Of a stretch of DNA of 25,299 nt, positions 15,939 through 23,546 are shown one piece after another. The DNA is from JALZAH01 sp051000755 (GTDB taxonomy: Bacteria > Actinomycetota > Acidimicrobiia > Acidimicrobiales > Palsa-688), in the NCBI GenBank assembly GCA_051000755.1, contig JBPCNZ010000092.1, positions 1 through 25,299 of the forward strand, written 5' to 3'. How positions within the stretch are numbered: position 1 is the stretch's first letter; every line of letters starts with the position of its first letter. The position numbers were made by a program, and so were the translations under genes. The notes beneath the pieces are model-generated. The model was not told the DNA's origin, did not search any database, and was given only the letters and a program-made list of their open reading frames with translations.

Positions 15939-16999
15939 TTGCACACCTGGAAGTGCGTGACCTGGTTGCCGATGACCCCGGCGTTGAGGGTCAGCGGCTG
16001 GGACTGGGGCACCGTGGGCGACAGCTTGATGCTGATCGGTCCGGACACGTTGAGCGTGAGGTCACAGACATAGACCGACAGGTAGCTCCCCGTGTCCGAC
16101 ACCCGGTTGAGAGAGGTCAGGAACGGGGTCAGGTCCCGCAGCACGTTGTTGATCGGGATCTCGTTGGCCTGCAGGACCGAGGTGGCGCCGACCAGCTTGG
16201 AGAGGTCCTGGTCGATGTAGGGCTGAGAGCCGCTGATGAGGTTGGACGTGTTGCGGGTCAGCTGGGCGGCCCCGGTGATCGACGAGTCGAGCTGGGTCTT
16301 GCTGGCCGCCAGGCCCCCGACGATGGTGTCGAAGCCGTCGATCAGCTGGCCGATCTGGGCATCGCTGCCGTTGACCTTGTCCAGAAGGGGGGTCAGGTTG
16401 TCGAGGACCTTGTAGATGACATCCGAGCTCTGCGCCAGGTTGCCGGTGAGCAGGGCGGTCTGCTGGACCAGGTGGGCCACCGCCCCGGACTGGCCCTGGA
16501 ACACGGCGATGATCGATCCGGTCAGTTGGTTGACCTGCTGGGGGTTCAGGGCCGCCAGGAGGGGCTGGAAGCCGGTGAACACGGCCGTGAGGTCCAGACC
16601 AGGGGTGGTCTGTTGCACCGGAATGGTGGCACCGACCTTTATCGGAGTGCCCCCGCCTTTGCCGGCGTTGACCTCCAGGTAGCGCTGACCGAGGAGGTTC
16701 TCGAAGGCGATCTTGGCCTCGGAGGTCGTGGTCAGGTGCTGGGTCGTGGCCACGGAGAAGTTCACCTCCGCCTGGTAGCCCTTCAGTTTGACGCTGCTGA
16801 CCTTGCCGACCTCGATGCCGGCAATCCGTACCGTGTCGCCGGTCTGCAAGCCGGTGGCATTGGTGAACATGGCGTGATAGGAGGCGCTCGGCTGACCGAT
16901 CTTCAAGTCGAGAAGGGTGGCGATGACGCTCAGGGTGATGAGGATGGCGATGAACCCGAAGATGGCCAGCCTGATGATGTCGCCGCGCACGCTTCTCAC
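15935..16999 (-). CDS. mceB: Mce family protein, second subunit
   Basis: 354 residues from a GTG that overlaps the mceA stop in GTGA. N-terminal transmembrane helix (IIRLAIFGFIAILITLSVIA), MlaD/Mce domain (MFTNATGLQTGDTVRIAGIE, VGKVSSVKL, ENLLGQRYLEVNAG), then a long helical segment. The C-terminal domain is short, with YLSVYVCDLTLNVSGP and a terminal QVCK. The VCDL...SGP segment is typical of MceB proteins. Confidence 0.92.
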   Translation of the reverse strand: MRSVRGDIIRLAIFGFIAILITLSVIATLLDLKIGQPSASYHAMFTNATGLQTGDTVRIAGIEVGKVSSVKLKGYQAEVNFSVATTQHLTTTSEAKIAFENLLGQRYLEVNAGKGGGTPIKVGATIPVQQTTPGLDLTAVFTGFQPLLAALNPQQVNQLTGSIIAVFQGQSGAVAHLVQQTALLTGNLAQSSDVIYKVLDNLTPLLDKVNGSDAQIGQLIDGFDTIVGGLAASKTQLDSSITGAAQLTRNTSNLISGSQPYIDQDLSKLVGATSVLQANEIPINNVLRDLTPFLTSLNRVSDTGSYLSVYVCDLTLNVSGPISIKLSPTVPQSQPLTLNAGVIGNQVTHFQVCK

Positions 17000-18426
17000 G
17001 ACCCCACCGCCATGGACGAGTACAGGGGGACCAGGACGACCGACGCCACGCCCGGGGCCGCCGGAGCCCGCCCGCCGCCGAGGGCGGTGGCGATGCTCTG
17101 GACTGCCGCCACCTCAGTGGCGAAGGGGTTGGAGGTCGCCTGGGCGGTCAGGGCCGCATTCGAGGCGGTCGAAGAACCCGACCCTCCCGGGAGGGCCGCG
17201 CTCTGGGTGGAGACCGAGCCCGAGCGGGGGGCAGCAGGGCTGTTGGACGTGGCGCAGTTGTTCCGCATCCCCGGGTAGACGGGGCAGTTGGCCGCGGTGT
17301 ACGGCCTCGGGTCGAAGACCGACCCCAGGGCCGTGGCCAGCTCGGAGCTGATGGTCTGGCCGGGCGGGACGTAGCCGAGGGCGGCCTGCACCGCCGCCTC
17401 CGCGTTGGACACAGGGAGGTTGACGTTGATGCTGAGGAACGGCCCGTGGGTCTCCTCGGCAGCCACCGCCGCGGAGAACCGGCCCAGGCCCTTCAGGGTT
17501 TGGCTGAGAAGGTTCGGGTTGCTGGCGATGTCGTTCAGGACCGGCCCTGAGCTGTTCAGCAGGTTGGGAAGGGTGTTCTGCACCTGGGAGATCAGACCGG
17601 TGTTCAGCTGGCCGACAGCGTTGGACCCGTTGGTCAGCAGACCCGACAGGGCGGCGGCGTTGTTGTGAATGGCGTTGCCGGTCGTCACCCCGTTGCCCAG
17701 GACCCCGATCAGGTTGGGTGCGGCGTTGTTGACCGAGCTGGCCACGGGGGAAAGAAGCCCGATGTCGGATTGCACCGTGGGCAGGAGGGTGTTGGCCAAC
17801 CCCAGGTAGTTGTCCGCCAGGTCGAAGGTCTGGCCCAGGTTCTTGCCTTCGCCTCGCAACGCGGTGGCGAAGGCGTTCAGGGCCACGGACAGATCCGCCG
17901 GGTGCACGGCGTTGAGCAGTTGGTAGAACTGCTTGGTGGTGTCCTGCAGCGACGAGGACTGAACCGATGTGTTGGCCGGGATCATGTCCCCGGCAGCGAG
18001 GGGGGCGGCGGCGGGCATGGTGCCCACCGGCACGTCCAGGTCCACGGCCTGGTTGCCGAAGATGGAGAGGGGGGCCACGAGGGCCTGCACGTTCTTGGGG
18101 ACCTGGGACGCCTTCGCCGGGTACATCTTGAAGGTGACGGCAATGGTGCCGTTGGGTCCCGTTCCCTCCTTGGAGATCATCCCGACCGTGACGTTGCGGT
18201 AGAGGACCAGGCTGCCAATGGGCAGGGCGTTGCCCGAACCTGGTAGCTGCCCCTCCACGTCCACCACGCTGGTGAACCGGCCGGTGAAGGCTCCGATGAT
18301 GAACAGCACCCCCGCCACGGCCGCCACGCTGAGGATGATCCCGAACAACGCCCGCGCCGCGCGAGAGTCGGTCAGGGCCTCCAGGCTGAAGCGTCCCCGC
18401 TGATCGACGACCGACGCGGTGGTCAC
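16996..18426 (-). CDS. mceA: Mce family protein, first subunit
   Basis: 476 residues, the longest Mce here. GTG start with an AGGAGGGG ribosome site 6 bases upstream, 19 bases after yrbEB. Transmembrane helix (ALFGIILSVAAVAGVLFIIG), MlaD/Mce domain (VDVEGQLPGSGNALPIGSLV, then LYRNVTVGMI, SIFGNQAVDLDVPVG), helical needle region, and a roughly 100-residue Ser/Ala-rich tail that is probably disordered. MceA is normally first among the mce genes after the two yrbE genes, as here. Confidence 0.92.
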   Translation of the reverse strand: MTTASVVDQRGRFSLEALTDSRAARALFGIILSVAAVAGVLFIIGAFTGRFTSVVDVEGQLPGSGNALPIGSLVLYRNVTVGMISKEGTGPNGTIAVTFKMYPAKASQVPKNVQALVAPLSIFGNQAVDLDVPVGTMPAAAPLAAGDMIPANTSVQSSSLQDTTKQFYQLLNAVHPADLSVALNAFATALRGEGKNLGQTFDLADNYLGLANTLLPTVQSDIGLLSPVASSVNNAAPNLIGVLGNGVTTGNAIHNNAAALSGLLTNGSNAVGQLNTGLISQVQNTLPNLLNSSGPVLNDIASNPNLLSQTLKGLGRFSAAVAAEETHGPFLSINVNLPVSNAEAAVQAALGYVPPGQTISSELATALGSVFDPRPYTAANCPVYPGMRNNCATSNSPAAPRSGSVSTQSAALPGGSGSSTASNAALTAQATSNPFATEVAAVQSIATALGGGRAPAAPGVASVVLVPLYSSMAVGS

Positions 18427-18445
18427 CGGTGCCCCTCCTGCCTGT

Positions 18446-19570
18446 TCATCCGGTGATCTTGATCCCGCTCGACGTCCCCCAGAACAGGACGGTCATGAGC
18501 ATGTCGAGGACGGCGATCGACACCACGCTGGCCCGGATGGCCCGGCCGGTGGCCTTGCCCACGTTCTCGGGACCGCCCGTCGTCTTGTAGCCGTAGTAGC
18601 AGTGGATGGTGGTGATGAAGATGGCGAAGACCACCACCTTGAGGGTGGCCAGGAGGATGTCCTTGCCCACCAGGAACTCGTGGAAGTAGTGCTGGTAGGT
18701 ACCGGCCCCCTGCTGGGCGACGGCGACCACCGTGATCTGGGTGGCCAGGTAGGAGCCGGCCAGGGCCAGGAGGAACAACGGGATGGTGACGGTGAGCGCG
18801 GCCATGACCCTGGTGGTGACCAGATAGGCGAGGGACGGGACACTCATGACATCGAGAGCGGCGATCTCGTCGGTGACGGCCATGGCCCCCAGCTCCGAGG
18901 TGAACCGGCAGCCCATCTGGGCGGCCAGGCCGAACCCGGTGAGCAGGGGCGTGAGCTCCCGGGTGTTGGCGAACGCCGACAGGTAGCCGGCCAGGGGCCC
19001 GAGACCGATGATGTCGAGGCCCTGGTAGCCCTCCAGGGCCAACTGGACCCCGACGACCGCGGACAGCACCCCCGAGACCATCACGGTGCTGGCCAGCACG
19101 GCCAGAGCCTTGCTGCCGAAGGTGACGTCGCCGAGGAGCCGGAAGTACTCCCGGCGGTACCGGGTGATGACCACCGGGATGTTGGCCACGGCCCGGAACG
19201 TGAACAGCAGCATGTCGCCGAAGAAGGCGAACTGGTCGACCACCGGATCCCACGGCCGCTTCTTGCGCATGGGTGGGAGTTGGACGCTCCACTGCTCGTC
19301 GCCGCCCGGACCCGAGCCGTCCCTACCGGAGCCGGTGTCTTGTCGAGGCTCTTGTCGACTCTCTTGTCGACGAGCCGGGGTGGAGGTGATGACCCGGGTC
19401 TCGGTCGCGGTGTCCGTGCCGCCGTCGGTGGACACGGCCTCCTCGGCGGGCGACCCGTCGGGCGGCTTCCCGTTGCCGTTACCGGCCCGGCGGTCGCCGA
19501 GCGAGATCGGGCCGGTGGGTTCGGAGGGCGGCGGTGTGTCCGCTGATGAGGGTCTGCCGGTGATGGCCAT
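18446..19570 (-). CDS. yrbEB: MlaE/YrbE family permease B
   Basis: Inner-membrane permease of the Mce ABC-type lipid importer. The ATG at 19570 overlaps the yrbEA stop by one base (TGATG). The permease core (about residues 105-374) contains the family patterns VVGVQLALEGYQGLDIIG, FTSELGAMAVTDEIAALDVM and SVPSLAYLV, with several membrane helices. Unusually, about 100 polar residues precede it, including a short repeat QESRQEPRQD encoded by three TCTTGTCGA units (19337-19371). Such extensions are not part of the MlaE fold. Confidence 0.92.
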   Translation of the reverse strand: MAITGRPSSADTPPPSEPTGPISLGDRRAGNGNGKPPDGSPAEEAVSTDGGTDTATETRVITSTPARRQESRQEPRQDTGSGRDGSGPGGDEQWSVQLPPMRKKRPWDPVVDQFAFFGDMLLFTFRAVANIPVVITRYRREYFRLLGDVTFGSKALAVLASTVMVSGVLSAVVGVQLALEGYQGLDIIGLGPLAGYLSAFANTRELTPLLTGFGLAAQMGCRFTSELGAMAVTDEIAALDVMSVPSLAYLVTTRVMAALTVTIPLFLLALAGSYLATQITVVAVAQQGAGTYQHYFHEFLVGKDILLATLKVVVFAIFITTIHCYYGYKTTGGPENVGKATGRAIRASVVSIAVLDMLMTVLFWGTSSGIKITG

Positions 19571-20406
19571 CAGACGAAGGGCGGGGGGACGAGGACCAAG
19601 AAGATCTCGGTCAGTATGAGGTTGATGACGAAGAGAGCGACGCCGGTGACGACGACCGACTGGTTGACGGCCTCGCCCACGCCGGCCGGACCCTTCTTGG
19701 CGTTCAGTCCCTTGTAGGAGGCGACGACCGAGGCCAGGACCCCGAAGATGGCCGCCTTGAGCTCAGATTCGATGATGTCCGGGGCCTGAGCGAAGGTGGT
19801 GAACGAGTTCAAGAAGCCGCCGGCGGTGCCGTGCAGCACGGTGATGTCAGCGAAGTAACCCGACAGGATCCCGGCCATGGCCACGATGCCGTTGAGCAAC
19901 ACCGACACGAAGATGGTGGCCAGCACCCGAGGGGCGACGAGGCGTTCGACCTCGTCGATGCCCATCACCTGCAGGGCGGCGATCTCGTCTCGGATGGTGC
20001 GAGCTCCGAGGTCGGCGGCGATGGCCGAGCCGCCGGCACCGGCCAGGACGATGGCGGTGATGATCGGCGCCGCCTCCCGCACCGTGCCCACGGCATCGAC
20101 GGCGCCGACGAAGGAGGGAGCCCCGATCTGGTTGGCCAGGCTGCCGACCTCGAGGACCAGCACAAGACCGAACGGGAGGGCGATCAGGAGGGTGGGCAGC
20201 AGGGAGACCGATACCAGGAACCAGGCCTGGTCGATGGCCTCCGCCCACGAGAAGCGGCGGCGGATGATGCTGCCGGGGATGGCGCCCAAGGCGTCCAGGG
20301 TCAGCGACACCAGCGCACCGAACGAGACGGCCGAGCCGCGGGTGGAGTCGCCCAGGCTCTGGAACATCTTGTTGGTCGCATGCTCGACTCTGGCAACTGC
20401 GGTCAC
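19570..20406 (-). CDS. yrbEA: MlaE/YrbE family permease A
   Basis: First gene of the operon, 278 residues, GTG start at 20406. An MlaE-type permease with five or so membrane helices, the amphipathic N-terminal helix, and the conserved cytoplasmic loop around AGAGGSAIAADLGARTIRDE, then IAALQVMGIDEVERLVAPRV. The Glu/Asp-rich loop is where the MlaF/MceG ATPase normally docks. No ATPase gene lies in the window; actinobacteria often keep mceG at a separate locus. A GGTGAG segment may act as ribosome site. Confidence 0.93.
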   Translation of the reverse strand: MTAVARVEHATNKMFQSLGDSTRGSAVSFGALVSLTLDALGAIPGSIIRRRFSWAEAIDQAWFLVSVSLLPTLLIALPFGLVLVLEVGSLANQIGAPSFVGAVDAVGTVREAAPIITAIVLAGAGGSAIAADLGARTIRDEIAALQVMGIDEVERLVAPRVLATIFVSVLLNGIVAMAGILSGYFADITVLHGTAGGFLNSFTTFAQAPDIIESELKAAIFGVLASVVASYKGLNAKKGPAGVGEAVNQSVVVTGVALFVINLILTEIFLVLVPPPFV

Positions 20407-20458
20407 AGACGCTCACCGCCCCATTTTCCTGGCGGACGACCCGTGGCGCCAGACATCA

Positions 20459-20485
20459 TGTCACATGTCAATGTGTCATCAGTCA
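20459..20485. promoter_or_regulatory. TGTCA repeats upstream of the mce operon
   Basis: TGTCA occurs at 20459-20463, 20466-20470 and 20474-20478, with AGTCA at 20481-20485, a 7-8 base period. CACAT (20462-20466 region) and ATGTG (20471-20475) add an inverted component. On the minus strand this includes TTGACA (20471-20466), a consensus-like -35 hexamer about 60 bases before yrbEA, though no matching -10 is obvious. The cluster is the best candidate for the operator of the mce operon. Confidence 0.45.
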
Positions 20486-20663
20486 CTGGCATCGTGAGCA
20501 CAAGATAAGCACATGAACTTTTCGCCAACAAGGCGCGCTGGGGCGGACCTGGGGTCGATTTCGAAACCGCAGTTCGACCGGACTGCCGACATTCTTACGA
20601 TCGGATTGCGCCCGTGGTGGAAAGCGCGCAGTTTGGTCAGAGTTGTCCCGTTTTGCGACATTC

Positions 20664-21200
20664 TCAGGGCAGGAGACCGAAGGTCAGACACCAGCACAGG
20701 GCGGTCAGGCTCAGGCCGTCACCGACCTTTCCCGATGCGATCTCTCCCCGCAGGGTGACGGGTTCGACCCATGCCACCCGCTCCGCTTCGACCCAGTCGG
20801 TCGGATCACCGATGTGGGTCGCGCCCGAAGCGGCGAAGAGATGGAAGGTCTGATCCGAGAGACCGTTGGACGGATGGTACGCCGTGAGTGGGCGCAGCGG
20901 CCCGGGACGCCACCCTGTCTCCTCCTCCACCTCACGGGCTGCGCCTACGGCAACCGACTCGCCGGCCTCGACCCGTCCGGCCGGGATCTCCCAGCCCCAG
21001 GTGTCGGTGATGAACCGGTGCCGCCACAGGAGCAGCACCCCCCGGTCGGGGTCGATGACCACGACCCCGGCGGCCGGGGCGGGCAGTCGTATCAGGTGGT
21101 GGTCGAGACGCCGACCGTCGGGCAACTCGACATCGGCGAGGTGGAGGGCAACCCACGGCGACTCGTAGAGGACGGTCTCGCCGTGAACAGTCCAACGCAT
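20664..21200 (-). CDS. NUDIX hydrolase (ADP-ribose pyrophosphatase-like)
   Basis: Would hydrolyse a nucleoside diphosphate linked to another group, perhaps ADP-ribose, in the cytoplasm. 178 residues from the ATG at 21200; the upstream in-frame extension is low-complexity and discarded. A complete NUDIX box G-x5-E-x7-REVEEETGW spans residues 75-97 (Gly75, Glu81, Arg89, Glu90, Glu93, Glu94, Gly96). The domain begins VLYESPWVALHLADVELPDG, typical of NudF-like enzymes. The start lacks an obvious ribosome site. It diverges from tadA across a 174-base gap. The exact substrate is unknown. Confidence 0.88.
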   Translation of the reverse strand: MRWTVHGETVLYESPWVALHLADVELPDGRRLDHHLIRLPAPAAGVVVIDPDRGVLLLWRHRFITDTWGWEIPAGRVEAGESVAVGAAREVEEETGWRPGPLRPLTAYHPSNGLSDQTFHLFAASGATHIGDPTDWVEAERVAWVEPVTLRGEIASGKVGDGLSLTALCWCLTFGLLP

Positions 21201-21304
21201 GGGGCCAGACGGTAGACGGCATGGCGTTCGGACGGCCCCAGCGCCGCCCGAACGACGTGTCGATCGGTAAGAAGACCCCGTTGCCGCGTCCCTGTGCCGT
21301 GTCA

Positions 21305-21321
21305 CTGTTCGAACAGTTCGA
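21305..21321. promoter_or_regulatory. Nested palindromes between the NUDIX gene and tadA
   Basis: CTGTTCGAACAG (21305-21316) is a perfect 12-bp palindrome. It overlaps TCGAACAGTTCGA (21309-21321), a perfect inverted repeat of TCGAAC around one A. The half-site TCGAAC is that of actinobacterial LexA boxes, but those have a 4-base spacer. It lies 54 bases before the tadA start. Operator function is inferred. Confidence 0.4.
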
Positions 21322-21374
21322 CGGCTTTCGTCCGATTCCTGCCATCATCGCACAGGAGGGGCACGGCCGCTACG

Positions 21375-21887
21375 GTGCAGCGCGTGGACGACCCCGGCGT
21401 GGCAGCCGACCAGGCCACCGCCGATGACGTCGTCATGGCCGCCGCACTGATCGCGGCCCGAGCCGCCGGCGATGCCGGTGACGTGCCCGTCGGTGCTGTC
21501 GTGGTGGTCGACGGAAGGGTGGTGGCGGTCGCCGGTAACGCCAGGGAGGCGACCCTCGACCCCACCGCCCACGCCGAGATCCTGGCTCTACGCCGGGCGG
21601 CGGCAGCGATCGGTTCCTGGCGGCTGGGCGAGGCCACGGTCTACGCCACCCTCGAGCCGTGCCCGATGTGCGCCGGCGCCCTGGTCGCGGCCCGGGTCGC
21701 CAGGGTCGTCTTCGCCGCCCCGGACCCCAAGGCCGGGGCCTGCGGTTCGCTCTACAACCTGTGCGTCGACCCTCGCCTCAACCACGAGATCGAGGTCACG
21801 GCCGGCGTCCGGGGCGCCGAGGCATCGGAGCTGTTGCGATCCTGGTTCGCCACCTGCAGGGCGGGGACGGTTCCCACCATCCCGTAG
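21375..21887 (+). CDS. tadA: tRNA adenosine(34) deaminase
   Basis: Converts adenosine 34 of tRNA-Arg(ACG) to inosine. 170 residues from the GTG at 21375, 13 bases after a strong AGGAGGGG; the spacing is long, but no closer start exists. Zinc and catalytic residues are present: His66 and Glu68 in PTAHAEILAL, Cys96 and Cys99 in EPCPMCAGAL. DVPVGAVVV and GACGSLYNLC are further family patterns. The stop (21885-21887) directly precedes the -10 box of tRNA-Ser(CGA). Confidence 0.93.
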   Translation: MQRVDDPGVAADQATADDVVMAAALIAARAAGDAGDVPVGAVVVVDGRVVAVAGNAREATLDPTAHAEILALRRAAAAIGSWRLGEATVYATLEPCPMCAGALVAARVARVVFAAPDPKAGACGSLYNLCVDPRLNHEIEVTAGVRGAEASELLRSWFATCRAGTVPTIP

Positions 21888-21893
21888 TACCAT
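21888..21893 (+). promoter_or_regulatory. -10 box for tRNA-Ser(CGA)
   Basis: TACCAT matches TANNNT and lies 11 bases before the mature tRNA 5' end, directly after the tadA stop codon. No clear -35 box, so readthrough from tadA may also contribute. Confidence 0.4.
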
Positions 21894-21904
21894 CGGTGAG
21901 CCGA

Positions 21905-21992
21905 GGAGGGGTGCGAGAGCGGCCGAATCGGACGGTCTCGAAAACCGTTGTACCTCCGGGTACCGTGGGTTCAAATCCCACCCCCTCCGCCA
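21905..21992 (+). tRNA. tRNA-Ser (anticodon CGA), CCA encoded
   Basis: Acceptor stem GGAGGGG (21905-21911) pairs with CCCCTCC (21982-21988), discriminator G at 21989. The anticodon stem ACGGT/ACCGT encloses loop CTCGAAA with anticodon CGA at 21939-21941. A class II variable arm and T-arm GTGGG-TTCAAAT-CCCAC are present. It reads UCG. Unlike the serine tRNA at 1682, a 3' CCA (21990-21992) is encoded. An integrase gene begins 100 bases downstream, so the 3' end is a likely attachment site. Confidence 0.97.
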
Positions 21993-21997
21993 GGTCA

Positions 21998-22014
21998 GAG
22001 GCACTTTTTGCCTC
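21998..22014 (+). terminator. Hairpin after tRNA-Ser(CGA)
   Basis: GAGGCA (21998-22003) pairs with TGCCTC (22009-22014), loop of five bases. It lies six bases after the CCA. A pyrimidine-rich stretch, not a T-run, follows. Confidence 0.4.
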
Positions 22015-22033
22015 CGGCCTTCTCTCTGCAGAG

Positions 22034-22088
22034 GCCTCGGTATCCCTCACAAACCCCTCAAAATCACCCGTGAGGGATACCCTGAGGC
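22034..22088. promoter_or_regulatory. Long inverted repeat just upstream of the integrase
   Basis: GGTATCCCTCAC (22039-22050) and GTGAGGGATACC (22070-22081) are perfect 12-bp complements 19 bases apart. GCCTC (22034-22038) and GAGGC (22084-22088) extend the pairing after a 2-base bulge, 17 bp in all. It ends 3 bases before the integrase ATG. Candidates are an integrase arm-type binding site or operator, or a transcript hairpin insulating the integrase from tRNA transcription. Confidence 0.55.
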
Positions 22089-22091
22089 TCT

Positions 22092-23241
22092 ATGAGGGGA
22101 ACCCTCCGTGAGCGCCAGCCTGGGGTGTGGGAGTTGCGAGTCCGGACGGGCCGCGATCCCCTCACAGGTCGCTACGGACAGGTCAGCCGGACCTTCCGAG
22201 GCGGCAAGCGCCAGGCCGATGCCGCCCTGGCGCGCCTTGCCGGTGAGGTGGCCGACGGGCGCCACTCGGGTACGGGCCAGACGATCGGGGTCCTGCTCGA
22301 CGCGTGGGTGGACCAGCTGTCGGCTCAGGGCCGGACGGCCAAGACGATCGACGGCTACCGGTCGCTGATCAACGCCCGCCTGCGTCCGGGGCTCGGATCG
22401 GTTCGAGCTGCGCAAGCTGACCCCGGCTCGCCTGGACGCCTTCTACCGGGCCCTGGTGGCCGGCGGGCTGTCGCGGATGTCGGTGCGCCACTGCCACGCC
22501 GCCCTGTCGACGGCGCTGCGCCAGGCCGTGAAGTGGGGCTGGATCGACCGCTCCCCCGCCGACCGGGCGAGCCCGCCACCGGTGCCCAGCCGGGAGATTG
22601 AGCCACCGACACCGGAACAGATCGTCGCCCTCATCGCCGAGATGGACCGCACCGACCACGATCTGGCCAGCATGGTCTTCGTGGCCGCCACGACCGGCTG
22701 CCGGCGAGGCGAGCTATGCGGCCTCAGGTGGACCGACATCGACCTTTCGGGTGCGACCTTGACCGTTCGCCGGTCGATCACCGACACGACCCAGGGCGTC
22801 ACCGAGAAGGACCCCAAGACCCACCGGTCCCGGCGGATCTCCCTCGACCCGGCCACCATGGCCGCTCTCGTTGCGCAACGCGAGCGGATGGCCACCCGGG
22901 CGGAGGCGTGCGGGCTGGTGGTCGGTCCGGATGCCTACGTGTGGTCCCAGGATCGGGCGTGCGCCGTCCCCTGCCGTCCCAACCGGGTCACCGACGCCTT
23001 CCGCGGCGTCCGGAACCGTCTAGGCTTCACCGACCTCGACTTCCATCACCTTCGCCACTTCGCTGCCACCACCCTCGCCGGCGCCGGAGTGGACGTGCGG
23101 ACGATCGCCGGACGGTTGGGGCATGCCAACCCGGCCATCACCCTCAAGACCTACGCCCACTTCCTCGAGGCCACCGACCGCCAGGCGGCCGAGGTCATGG
23201 GGCGCATCGCCTTCCGGCCGGATCCGACGACCGCAGAGTGA
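22092..23241 (+). pseudogene. Tyrosine site-specific integrase, one frame break
   Basis: Recombinase that would insert and excise the island at tRNA-Ser. The ATG at 22092 opens an N-terminal phage-integrase part (AP2-like TGRYGQVSRTFRGGKRQADA, then SAM-like core-binding sequence TIDGYRSLINARLRPGLG). Near 22400 the frame must change to continue RFELRKLTPARLDAFYRAL. All catalytic residues lie in the second frame: Arg in TTGCRRGELCGLRW, Lys in EKDPKTHRSRR, His-x-x-Arg in HHLRHFAATTL, His in LGHANP, and nucleophile Tyr in LKTYAHF (23152-23154). Joined, it would be about 383 residues, the usual size. Loss of 5 bases from a CTCGG duplication would explain the shift. It is inactive if the break is real, unless corrected by frameshifting; a sequencing error is possible. 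Its stop overlaps the next gene by 4 bases. Confidence 0.82.
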
Positions 23242-23546
23242 GTTCTACTTCGCCGCGTGGACGCCGATGGACCACTACGGACTTGGAAAGTCGCGAGGTG
23301 GTCCTCACGTCGGAGCGCTGGACCCACATCCTGGCCGGACACCCGGAGCTGGTCACGTTGGAGACGTCCATCCGTCAAGCCGTCATCTCGCCGACTCAAC
23401 GGATGCCGGGCCGAACAGGCACTCAGTCCTGGTACTACCTGGAGCTACCACGGCCTCGCCGGTCGAGGTGGCTCAAGGTGGTCGTAAGCTACGGGGAGCA
23501 GGGTGGCTGGATCGTTACCGCTTTCCTGCGGAGGTCCTTGCCGTGA
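23238..23546 (+). CDS. Probable BECR-fold nuclease toxin partnered with DUF2283
   Basis: 102 residues if it starts at the GTG overlapping the integrase stop (GTGA); a TTG at 23283 is the alternative. The core pattern REVVLTSERWTHILAGHPEL, then RQAVISPTQ, SWYYLELPR, LKVVVSYGEQ and IVTAF resembles small phage-Barnase-EndoU-ColicinE5/RelE-like nucleases, with a His in the first helix and a closing strand. It overlaps the DUF2283 gene by 4 bases in the order usual for such pairs. An RNase toxin is inferred from shape and partner, not shown. No ribosome site is clear. Confidence 0.65.
   Translation: MSSTSPRGRRWTTTDLESREVVLTSERWTHILAGHPELVTLETSIRQAVISPTQRMPGRTGTQSWYYLELPRPRRSRWLKVVVSYGEQGGWIVTAFLRRSLP

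Noticed and set aside
12779..17278. Long plus-strand frames opposite the mce genes
   Set aside because: Val/Gly/Gln/Asp-rich composition mirrors the Leu/Asn-rich helical repeats on the coding strand; no independent motifs.
20553..20579. GGTCGA ... TCGACC inverted repeat before the mce promoter
   Set aside because: Six-base arms with a 15-base spacer are expected by chance at this GC content.
20479..20697. 72-residue minus-strand frame upstream of yrbEA
   Set aside because: It covers the putative mce promoter and the end of the NUDIX gene, has no ribosome site and no recognisable pattern.
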